64,000 bases of DNA from positions 51,821,001-51,885,000 of the forward strand of contig JARKIP010000005.1 of assembly GCA_029990175.1 (NCBI GenBank), in the 5' to 3' direction. A program made the position numbers and the translations under genes. The notes under the pieces are model-generated. The model saw only the letters and a program-made list of their open reading frames with translations. It searched no databases and was not told the DNA's origin. This DNA comes from Petunia secreta (Eukaryota > Streptophyta > Magnoliopsida > Solanales > Solanaceae). How positions within the stretch are numbered: position 1 is the stretch's first letter; every line of letters begins with the position of its first letter. Shown here in pieces: positions 55,166-64,000 of this stretch.

Positions 55166-56510
55166 TGATATTCGGCGAGAAATACATGTTTAGAGCCATG
55201 TTTTGCCTCATATTCTAGCCTTTTCATTGATTAAGTTGTTATAATAACATTTTTGAGCTTTTTATGTGCTTTCTTTTTTGCAGGAATGCGTTTGGAGAAA
55301 ATTGAGTCGTTTGGAGCTAAAATAAGAGCAAACGGTACTTTGAAATCTGAGTAGAAGCCCGAGACCTGACCTAAAATCAAGCAACAACGTAGATTGAGAT
55401 AAAAAGTTGACAAACAGTAAAAATATCCTACTGTACCGTGTTGGGAGTCACATAGCGTGATGCGGTAGGGTCGATATTCAAAGAGTTTAAAAATGTGTAG
55501 GAACTGTAAATTTGCCTTGCCGAGCATGCCGCGCGACGTATGGCGCGACGCGGCAGGCTAAAAATCCTGCTACTTTGACTCCAAATTTATTTTGGATTCC
55601 CCAGTTGTGTAGGTTTACAGGAGTGATATAAAAACCCTACAAACGCTCCAAAACAGAACTTTTGACCTATTCCACATCAAAACGAGGCAAGGAAGAGAAA
55701 AGATCAAGATTCAAGGCTCCACTTCATCCATATATCCATATTCTTGTGGTTCTGTATGCATATAGTTATTTCTTGTCTTAGAACATGACTATGAGTGGCT
55801 AAATCAGCCATTCTACGATTTATTGAACCACTGAACATGCTTGTGTGATGATAATTATTGTTTTATGAATGAACCTTATTAATTCTTCATATCTATGTTG
55901 TTTATGCATTTCATGCTGATTGATTGGTAAGATCCCCAAATAATTGTCCCATTTATTCTTGTGATTACTAGGAATAGATTCATAAGTTATGGTTAAACAC
56001 ATGCAATATTTCAACCTATAACAAGGGCATTGCTTAGGTTATCAAAACGGTGAATTAGGAATATTGATCCTTACTTTGAACATCAAAATGGTGAATTAGG
56101 AATATTGATCCTTACTTTGAACTATAAATATAGTCCTCCTTATCTTTATTCGTTAATTGAAATAGTTAATTAGTCAAAGTTATGATTACTTAACGGAAGT
56201 GGGTAGTTGTAAACTTAGAGCACTTGTTCAATAGGAAGACTTAGGGGAATTAATAATACAATACTTTAGCACAAGTTAGGAATTGGGAAAATCAGTTCTA
56301 GGTTTTCCATTTCTTGAATACAATCTATCTTTCTATACTTGTTATTTACTTTATTGTTAAGTAATTAGCAGAAAAAAATAAAGCCAAAGATATACACTCA
56401 AAGTTGATTGGATAGATAGTATAGCTAGATTAACTGCTAGGAGTCGTATTCTTTGTGGGATTTGTCGAGATCTCTTAGTCCTTTTTATAGGGCATAGTTG
56501 GGCATGATCA
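55166..56510 (+). repeat. 5' LTR of the Athila/Tat-like element
   Basis: It begins TGATATTCGGCGAG and ends GGCATGATCA. It contains a 41-bp tandem duplication (56041-56081, 56082-56122) that is single in the 3' LTR, and lacks about 35 bp present near 60920-60960 in the 3' LTR. Confidence 0.88.
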
Positions 56511-56515
56511 AATTT

Positions 56516-56532
56516 TGGCGTCGTTGCCTGGG
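56516..56532 (+). other. Primer binding site, Asp-tRNA-like (Athila/Tat type)
   Basis: TGGCGTCGTTGCCTGGG differs slightly from the TGGCGCCGTTGCCGGGG usually seen in Athila/Tat elements. Confidence 0.72.
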
Positions 56533-56944
56533 CAAATGGTGTATTTCTAGCTCTTAGGATAGCTGGGTTGTTAGTTCAATTAACTTCGCGTCTGTACATA
56601 TTTAATTTTTATACTACAAAATAAAAATTTATATATATGATGTCACATGTGGCTAGGTGATGATTCATCTTATAAGTCTCATTAATCTCCGATCCCCGAT
56701 TATGATGGTACTTCTTTCTCTTATGATAATAGTAGGTGCAATGAAATGGAGGATGATGCGGAGAATATGAAGTTGAATTAAAGAAGATTTGGGACAGAAG
56801 AAGAGCACAACCATGCTGCATAGAAGCTCAAGTGAATCAGTTGGCTGCATTATTGGGAATTCAACAAACTAGCCAAGAAGATATGAAATTATAAGAAGAA
56901 GAGAGAGGGTCGCCTTTGGAGAAGCGTTTGCCAGTAACCAAAGC

Positions 56945-57225
56945 CTCACTCTGATTATGTCGTGAGGCTGACTGAATCCAATCCATAAACCCGGAAATGA
57001 AATAAAGTTCGTTCCCTTTCGTCAAGTAGGTAGAGTAGGCATACGAACCACTTAGCCTTAGACTCTATTGGAACAAAGCAAAGAAGGAGGCGGAATGGAG
57101 AAAGGAAAGGGACAAGGGCGGTCTTGCTTGGCGCGAAGGCTTCTGGTTCGAGGGTAGAGTACAGTACTAAAGGTCCTCAGAGAGTAGTAGATCATATTCA
57201 ATGAAAGGAAAAATAGAATAATTGG
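56945..57225. other. Possible mitochondrial DNA insert (NUMT)
   Basis: Composition and wording change sharply here: phrases such as CTTAGCCTTAGACTCTATTG and AAGAAGGAGGCGGAATGG, plus AAGTTCGTTCCCTTTCGTC, resemble plant mitochondrial intergenic DNA more than an LTR element. It sits within the internal region of the Athila/Tat-like element. The borders are approximate and no search was possible. Confidence 0.42.
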
Positions 57226-59650
57226 AATCCATAGTTGTGATGCATTGTTGTGGATCTCGACCCCCATGGCTATATTTGAAGATCTAAAACGTGAATTTCC
57301 ATTGGAGGAGATAATGGTTAAAAGCCAACCATCTAGCCATATGGTTTGGGAAGATGCTGATGATGAAGATGTGGTACCAGAGTCAGACATAAAAATTGAA
57401 GCTAAAATTCTAGTTGACTCTAAGTCGTGCCAGAAAGGGGATATCAATATAGTGAAGTGTGAGCGGGTTGCACCACATTCTAGACACGTTTCAACATTAA
57501 TTTTAGAGAAAAACATGGAAATTTGTCATTTTGAGCCAGCGGAAGAGTTGAAGGATGAGGTGTATAGTGTTTACACTATAGAATTTTCACTACCATCAAG
57601 GTAAGATGACAATCCTCATTTGCCCACCAAGGAGTACAAAATGGTATATTTGGCTCTTGGTCACGAGCATAGCCGATAATTTAAAGATATTCCTGAGTTA
57701 GCGGCTACACGCAAAAGGAGATGCTTAGTTTTTGGCATGCAAGAACTTGTGCCACCTCAAGAGCATAGCTGGAGAGTTGAGTTACAATTGGGGAGGCAAT
57801 ACATAAGCTCAAGGTGGAGGAAAAATTATTGACTCTGGTTATGTCGTGGCACGACACTAAATAAGGCGCTTCTCGGGAGGCAACTTGTGATTGTAATTGA
57901 ATTAAAACAAAGGACAAAAAAAGACAAAAAAACATATTATCTTTTGAAGGATGTTACTTGGTGAGTTTCTTTCTTTTGCAGGTCCGACTGGTTTGGAGTC
58001 TAAGTATGAGGTGTCTGCAACCCATCATGCCTGAAGATGAGGTCCTGCCTGAGGGAAAGTCTGAGTACCTCATGCCCTTGGGAAGCTCACTGGGATGTTC
58101 TTCAGGCTTAGAACCTTAGAGAGTTCTCTATTACCCTTTTATTTTATTTTTAATGCATCGAGGGTATTGCATGATTTTAAGTGTGGGTATGAGTCATCAT
58201 ATGTGTATTAATAATCCCCTTTAGTTTTTCTTTGTGCATCGGGTCTTTTTCAAATGAAGTAGTTTGAACCGGGTATAGGTAGATTTTTCTTAGGATTAGA
58301 ATGTAATAAATAGATGGGAGAGTCTTGGCTCCACTTTGAGTAGTTTTATATAGATACTTGATTTGAGGGTATGTGAACTTCTTGCATTTATTTTGTCAGG
58401 ATCTAGTTTTCCTTAAGAAACACTGGGTGTATTATTTGAGACCTATGATCATGATGTTGACTCTAGATTTGCTTGAGTGTTTGCTTTGTTTAAGAGCGAG
58501 AATTGAGCCGTTTTGAGTAGGTTATGTGTCATGTGTGAGTAAGGATTTTGTTTTCTCCATGTTTAATACTTGATGTCTAGAACTTGCCCGGTTTGCGTGC
58601 AAAGCAAAATGAGAAATTTGCTCGGTTATGAAGTGTTATTGGCTTTTCTTTCATAGCCAATTTATTTGAAGCCTCAGAGTTAGATGTTTACCAATGAAAC
58701 TTGACATTAACTAACCCTTTTAAGCATGTAGCCTTTTCTTTGATAGCTATTGGAATTTTTGTTTCTTGTGCTAAATACATGTTAATTGTACTTGTGGTGT
58801 TACAAGCCTTAAAAACCAGTAATGAAGTGGAAAAATTGTGGTTGTTAGAAGAAGATAAAAGATGCTTTAGAAGGATGCTATTTGGAGGGATTTACCAAAA
58901 AATTAAAGAGTGAAAACTTGAAATATTTTGCGATAATTGAAATATGAAAAACAAAATAATTGTGTTTGAAAGATGGAACAAAAAAAGTGGTCTCTATCAT
59001 TAGCTCCACCTTTGCTTAAAGAGAATATAGGTAAAAGTTAGTCTCTGAGCTGATAAAAAAAAGATTGGTTGGGAAGAAAAATGCTTCAATTAATTTTGGT
59101 GTATTAAATTGCTTGGGGTGATAAGTCATTATATTACCTAAATATATCATACACATCCTATTGCCTACATTACAACCAAAAGAAGTCCTAATTGATCTTA
59201 GCCGAGTAGATGGACATTAGTTGAGTCCTACACTAAGGGAAAGCTTATGGTATGTCTTGTGTTGCATGTGAGTTCTTTTTTGAGAGTGAATGTTTCATCT
59301 ATATGGGAAATTTTTTATCATGATCATTCTCTTGAGTGAATTCCTTCTCTAATTTTTTATTTGATTGTGAGGGCACAAGATTTATGAGAAGGGAGATCTT
59401 TATTAGTCTCTTGAATAGATTGAGGACTTGCATGATTTATGGATAAGTTTGGAGTCAATTGGGAATTGAGAGGTTGATTTGATGCACTAGATTGTTTTAA
59501 ATATTCTTGGCGTGGATCTTGTGCAAATAAAGCATGATCAGTTTATATGCAACTTGTTTAGTACCTGTATAAACCAAAGTCATTGTTGTGAGTCAATTTG
59601 GTGTGTCTTGAATTCAAGTTATAAGTTGCTTGAGGACGTGCAAAGGTTCA
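57226..59650 (+). other. Internal region of the Athila/Tat-like element
   Basis: An open frame of about 110 codons (57266-57604, reading MAIFEDLKREFPLEE at its start) has no domain I recognise. Near 57845-57885 the text GTGGCACGACACTAAATAAG then GCGCTTCTCGGGAGGCAACT resembles the stretch found after coding sequence in Athila/Tat elements. The rest to 59650 is AT-rich without a domain; a 70-codon ORF at 58701-58913 is probably chance. Confidence 0.5.
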
Positions 59651-59663
59651 AGTGTGGGGGTGC
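59651..59663 (+). other. polypurine tract of the Athila/Tat-like element
   Basis: AGTGTGGGGGTGC directly precedes the 3' LTR start TGATATTCGG. Confidence 0.75.
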
Positions 59664-60998
59664 TGATATTCGGCGAGAAATGCATGTTTAGAGCCATGTT
59701 TTGCCTCATATTTGTAGCCTTTATTTATTGATTAAGTTGTTATATTAATATTTTTGAGCTTATTACGTGCTTTCAATTATGTAGGAATACGTTCAGAGAA
59801 AATTGAGTCATTTGGAGCTAAAATAAGAGTAAACAGTGCTTTGAAGTCTGAGTAGAAGTCCGAGACCTGACCGAAAATCAGGCAAGGACGTAAATTGAGA
59901 TAAAAGGTTGACAGGCAGTAAAAATAGCCTACCGCGCCGCGCTGGGCGTCGCATAGCCGTATTAGGGTTGATATTCAAAGAGTTTGAAAATGTGCAGGCT
60001 CTGGAAATTAGCCTTGCCGCAGCGTGCGCCGCGTCACATGGCGCAATGTGGCTGGTTATAAATCCTGCTACTTTGACTCCGAGTTTATTTTTGATTCCCA
60101 AGTTGTGTGGGTTTACAGGGGCGATATAAAAATCCTACAGACGCCCCAAAACAGAACTTTTTACCTATCCCACACCAAAAGGAGGCAAGGAAGAGAGAAG
60201 ATCAAGATTCAAGGCTCCACTTCATCCATATATCCATATTCTTGTGGTTTTATTTGCTTATAGTTATTTCTTGGCTTAGAACATTACTATGAGTGGTTAA
60301 ATCACTCATTCTAGGGTTTATTGAACCGCTACACATGCTTGTGTGATGATAATTGTTGTTTTATGAGTGAACCTTGTTAATTCTTCATATCTATGTTGTT
60401 TACGAATTTCATGCTGATTAATTGGTAGGATTCCCAAATAATTGTCCTCTTTATTCTTGTGATTACTATGAATAGATTCATGAGTTAGGGTTAAACACAT
60501 AGTAGTATTTCAACGTAAAACAAAAGAATTGATTAGGTTGTCAAAACGGTGAATTAGGAATATTGATCCTTACTGTGAACCATAAGTATAGTCCTCTCTA
60601 TCTTCATTAGTTAATTGGAATAGTTAATTAGGGAAAGTTATGATTACTTAACGGGAGTGGGTAGTTGTAGGCTTGGAGCACTTGTTCAATAGGAAGACTT
60701 TAGGGAATTAATAACACAATACTTTAGCACAAATTAGGAGTTGGGGAAATCAAATCTAGGTGTTCAATCTCTTAAATCTAATCTATCTTTCTATACTTGT
60801 TATTTACTTTATTTTTAAGTAATTAGTAGAAACAAACCAAACCAAATATACGCTCGAAGTTGATTGGATAGATAGTTTAGCTAGATTAACTGCTAGGAGT
60901 CGTGTTCTCTGTGGGATTCGACCTCGGGACTTTCAATACCGAGCTTTATTTGTCGTGACCGCTTAGTCCCTTTTATAGGACAAAGTTCGGCATTATCA
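59664..60998 (+). repeat. 3' LTR of the Athila/Tat-like element (1335 bp)
   Basis: It begins TGATATTCGGCGAG and ends GGCATTATCA, aligning with 55166-56510. The next six bases AATTTT also match those following the 5' LTR, after which the two diverge. Confidence 0.86.
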
Positions 60999-61016
60999 AA
61001 TTTTATGACCAATAGT

Positions 61017-61110
61017 CTTATAGAAATATAGTTTCTGAGCATAAGCTATATGATATGTTCACCAAGTGTAAGCTTTTGTTAGACATAATTCACCTTCTCT
61101 AACAAGAGTG
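61017..61110 (+). pseudogene. Continuation of the ancient gypsy RT remnant
   Basis: The frame reads HKLYDMFTKCKLLLDIIHLL, parallel to RKLYAKFSKCEFWLDSVAFL at about 13577-13636. It continues the RT interrupted at 55165, which shows that the Athila/Tat-like element lies inside an older gypsy element. Confidence 0.68.
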
Positions 61111-61250
61111 GTGGCCCACGAAAAAAACTAAGGAACAAGAAAAATATATATTATACATAAAAGGTCGAAGCTCGCCATCGTGACCAGATATGTAGTTCCT
61201 AAGTATTGTAAGTTATAACAAGCGATTCGTACAAGATTTGGTAACAATAG

Positions 61251-61731
61251 TGTGTGGGCTAAAATATGTCACCTTTTATTATGGGGATACGAGTCCAGCT
61301 GGTGAGACTAGACTTATCCTACAAGTCACTGGGCATAAAGGATACATGTATGTTCTATGAGTTACGACCGTTCAGACGGTACGGGCATAAGATGCAAACA
61401 TACAACCTGCCGCCTTAGGGTTACAATCTCTTAGTTAGGATTTTGTATATACCACAGCCTTGAGTTTATAGGCCCATGAGCTTCATTAGTCTTTGTATTT
61501 GACCATAATTAGGACTAGGTAATCACTGCTATAAATACTCTCTTTATATTGTATTGTACATGAAGCGATTCAGCACTGAATCCAGCTATTCTCAAGGAAT
61601 AAAACTCTTTACTTTCTTATTAATTATTTTCCTCTCTATTACTTACTTTTCCGTTGTATTTTACTGTATTGCTTGTGACCAATTCAAGAATTTAAGTGTT
61701 TAACATAGACGTCCAATTTTAGGCATAAACA
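61251..61731 (+). repeat. 5' LTR of the Tat-lineage element (about 481 bp)
   Basis: It probably begins TGTGTGGGCT (start uncertain by two bases) and ends GGCATAAACA. A TATA box CTATAAATAC lies at 61529-61538 and an AATAAA-type signal at about 61599. The partner LTR lies outside, so the start is inferred. Confidence 0.72.
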
Positions 61732-61732
61732 C

Positions 61733-61752
61733 TTTGGCGCACATTGTGGGGC
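61733..61752 (+). other. Primer binding region, Tat type
   Basis: TTTGGCGCACATTGTGGGGC follows the LTR end; Tat elements usually show TTTGGCGCCCACCGTGGGGC. Confidence 0.75.
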
Positions 61753-61792
61753 CCGGGAAATTGTAGTTATTCTACGAGAAAAATGCGTACTC

Positions 61793-63374
61793 ATGTCAGA
61801 CAACAACGAAAACTCCCCAAAGTACACTGCTGATGCAGTAGACGAGTCTGTACAAGATCTAGGCGATCCCACCGTACAGCCAAAGGATCCTACCAAGGAG
61901 CCAGTCCATGTACCCAGCGACGGTGAAGGCAATCAATCACGCGATGGTAACTCTGATCTAAGAGGTTTCCTTATTAATCTCCTCAAAACCCTGTCGGAAC
62001 GGGCAGAGCAGAACTTGGTCAACATGGTCGAGGGCATATCTCAAAAGTTAGGAACAATGTTTGTTGGGGCCAGCATCCCTGCAAGGACCAATGCCCATGA
62101 ACAATACACCAGCGTCCGCTCCTAAACATAGACTCAAAATGAACGCCACTTCTGGAGGCTCAATGACAGTCAATAACCAAGACCTCAAAGGAACACTTTT
62201 CATTGAAGACATCTTAAATGAGATTAAGGCCATCCATGATCATATGGATAATGTATCGGCCAGGTGCACCACCTCAGGTTACCATTGTAGATGAGTAAAA
62301 GTTTTATAAGCATGCATTTAAAGCAAGTGTTGCACCGATCCGCGTACCAAAGCACTTCCGCCTGCCGGATAACTTGAAGTACGATGGAACAACATATCCA
62401 TATGAGTATATTGTTGTGTACCGTAAAGTCGTCAAAAGTAACAAAGTCTCAGAGGAAGAAATCCAATCTACTCTAGTGAAGAGGTTTGGCTCAACCTTGA
62501 CGAAGGGCAACCTCGCTTGGTACACTCAGCTACCGAAGGGCTCCCTCGAGTCATTCACCCAGATGCAAGATCTGTTCAAGAAATCACATTCTGGCGCCCG
62601 TAAATGGGAGAAGCGTATGGAAGACATCTTCGAGATTCGGCAGCATGACGATGAGCTGTTGAACGATTACCTTGAAAGGTTTCAAAGGGAAAGCATGAAG
62701 CTTCCTCCAGTCCACGATAATATTGTTGTGCAGCCTTTGTCAATAGCCTAAATTCCAAAGGGTTGCTAGCTACTAGGGAATTGCAGTGGAGTTTCACTCA
62801 ACATCCTGTGTCAACATGAAGTGCCCTACATCAAAGGTACAATAAAAATCTTCGTATGGAACCGGAACACTCTCAGAACCCTGAAGTTGTACGAAGAAAA
62901 CAAGCAGAAAGTCCATACCTGGAGGGAGAAGGGGACGGGAGAAGAGTAAAAGGAAAGACAGAGAGCCAAGCAGGAACAACAAAGTAGGGGAACACAAGGG
63001 GGCCACGGTCCTAGGAGAAATAAACCAAGCCCCGTAGCTTCTGAGATTTTGGTTTGCGAGTCAACGATGTGGAATTGGGTGACAATCACTTTGGCAAACT
63101 AGGGCCAAAAGTATGGTGGCCGCCCACCGTAAAAGGAGCAACCAGAAAAAATACAACGGCCTACTGTGACTTCTATCGTAACAATGGCCATGCCACAGTC
63201 GATTGCAAGGCCTTGATTTTAGAAATCGATCATCTATTAAAGGAGGGACACATCAAGGACTTGATGAAGAAGGACAAAGGCGGTCGAGAGCACTGGACTA
63301 TGGGAACAAGCGTAACATCAACGCAATCTTCACGACCGCGGGACCTGTCACAGCCTAAGGGACTGAAAAGCTAG
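61793..63374 (+). pseudogene. gag of the Tat-lineage element, broken
   Basis: The ATG at 61793 starts MSDNNENSPKYTADAVDES, a polar N-terminal region open to 62125. After a frame change, 62374-62751 holds the retrotransposon gag core: YDGTTYPYEYI, WYTQLPKGS, HSGARKWEKRMEDIFEIRQ, LLNDYLERFQRE. Further on, 63155-63260 reads YCDFYRNNGHATVDC then LILEIDHLLKEGHIKDL, the Tat zinc-finger-like segment. Stops and frame changes separate these parts. Confidence 0.85.
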
Positions 63375-63479
63375 GATTGTTTACTAGTCCTATTGCGTTC
63401 AGTCCGGAGGACGAAGGAGCATCAAAAAGCTCTCACTATCCCCAAAAGGGTATCAAATCTTTAGAGCAAGCAAGCATTG

Positions 63480-64000
63480 GTTGACCCATAAAGTAATGTG
63501 AACATTATTCAAAGAGAGGTACTACAGAAGTTAGGCCAAGACCATCAGATGATCCCGAGCCTTCGTAGGATAATCGTCTTAAACAGCCTCTTTAAAGAAC
63601 CTGTAGGAGAACTAGCTCTACCAGTTCATATCCCAGGCGTGACGACCATAACCTCCTTCCAAGTACTTACCTGTTATATGTCATATGATATCATCCTAGG
63701 ACGGACTTGGATACACAACGTAAAGGGAGTACCCTCAACACTCCACCAAGTTTTCAGATACCCTACCTTGCACGAGCTTAATGACTTGTGGAGTAAGCAG
63801 CCTTCGACTGGAGACTATCCAATATCTGACAGAGGACACGATGAAGAGCCAATAGACAAGGTAAATATGATCGTTGAGAAATCCCTCTGGTACAAAATAA
63901 TGGAGAGTATGGCTAGAATAAAGATCAGTGTGCTGAGGAAACGGCTGTCTGGGATGAATCAACTAATACCTAAGGCAGTAGAGCTATGGCACCAGCTCAC
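63480..64000 (+). pseudogene. Protease region of the Tat-lineage element, cut by the window edge
   Basis: The frame reads VDPSSNVNIIQREVLQKLG, then PVHIPGVTTI, then YDIILGRTWIHNVKGVPST and LHQVFRYPT. This matches the aspartic protease segment of Tat elements, where a DxGSS site and a YNxILGRxWLHxxxAVPST box are typical. The site here reads DPSS after a nearby stop, so it is probably inactive. The sequence runs off the window. Confidence 0.78.

Larger units (their letters stand above)
55166..61011 (+). mobile_element. Athila/Tat-like LTR element without recognisable pol (LARD-like)
   Basis: Two LTRs of about 1.34 kb (55166-56510, 59664-60998) flank a 3.15-kb internal region. The primer site TGGCGTCGTTGCCTGGG and the polypurine tract AGTGTGGGGG are the Athila/Tat type. 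No protease, RT, RNase H or integrase motif is visible, so it would depend on another element. ATAGT at 55161-55165 recurs at 61012-61016 and rejoins the interrupted RT reading, but 13 bases (60999-61011) lie between the 3' LTR end and that repeat. Confidence 0.83.
61251..64000 (+). mobile_element. Ty3/gypsy Tat-lineage retrotransposon, 5' part
   Basis: 5' LTR (61251-61731), primer site, gag and protease region are present; RT, integrase and the 3' LTR lie right of the window. The primer region TTTGGCGCACATTGTGGGGC and the gag motifs are those of the Tat group. Gag is broken by stops and frame changes. Confidence 0.87.

Noticed and set aside
58701..58913. 70-codon ORF with a hydrophobic start
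   Set aside because: It sits in the non-coding 3' interior of the Athila/Tat-like element and has no homology I recognise; a membrane-like start is common in AT-rich DNA.

Overview
This window is plant nuclear DNA made almost entirely of nested LTR retrotransposons. I find no ordinary host gene that is certain. There are no bacterial-style operons, CRISPR arrays, rRNA genes or tRNA genes. Several things point to an asterid eudicot, most likely Solanaceae: Tekay-type and CRM-type Ty3/gypsy elements, SIRE/Maximus-type Ty1/copia elements carrying an extra ORF after pol, initiator-Met-tRNA primer sites, and a 3' fragment of a TS-type SINE ending in GTTGTTGTTG. The family placement rests on recalled family features, not on a search.

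Nest 1 (about 1-40847). The host is an old minus-strand Tekay-like gypsy element. Its 3' LTR lies at 5874-8057 and its 5' LTR is split into three pieces (20865-21501, 31219-31835, 39393-40847). Four younger elements sit inside it. (a) A plus-strand CRM-like gypsy, of which only the internal region and 3' LTR are in the window (1-5873), lies in the 3' LTR. (b) A plus-strand Tekay-like gypsy (8449-17300, TSD TACCT) lies in the internal region. (c) A minus-strand SIRE-like copia (21502-31218, TSD ACGTA) lies in the 5' LTR. (d) A minus-strand CRM-like gypsy (31836-39392, TSD GCACC) lies further along the same 5' LTR. Removing the inserts rejoins the split LTR exactly.

Interval 40848-43797. This is the only stretch not dominated by an identifiable full element. 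It holds a candidate small gene (TATA box 41343, leader intron 41459-41583, 87-codon CDS 41584-41847), a cluster of GTTC-S-GAAC motifs, a clean 51-bp minisatellite (41996-42198), a 28-nt patch identical to part of a retroelement 4 kb away, an old LTR end with primer site, and a SINE fragment.

Nest 2 (about 42237-61250). A very old plus-strand Tekay-like element seems to be the host: LTR end and primer site near 43133, protease and RT remnants at 54385-55160 that resume at 61017. Inside it are a decayed minus-strand SIRE-like copia (43798-53574) and a plus-strand Athila/Tat-like element with no recognisable pol (55166-61011), which itself seems to hold a mitochondrial-like patch.

From 61251 to the right edge runs the 5' LTR, primer site, gag and protease of a Tat-lineage gypsy element that leaves the window.

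Nearly every coding region is broken by frameshifts, stops (often CAG to TAG) or lost catalytic Asp residues, so the elements act mainly as a layered record of insertion. The youngest-looking insertion is the copia at 21502-31218, whose LTRs differ at about 11 of 794 positions by my count.
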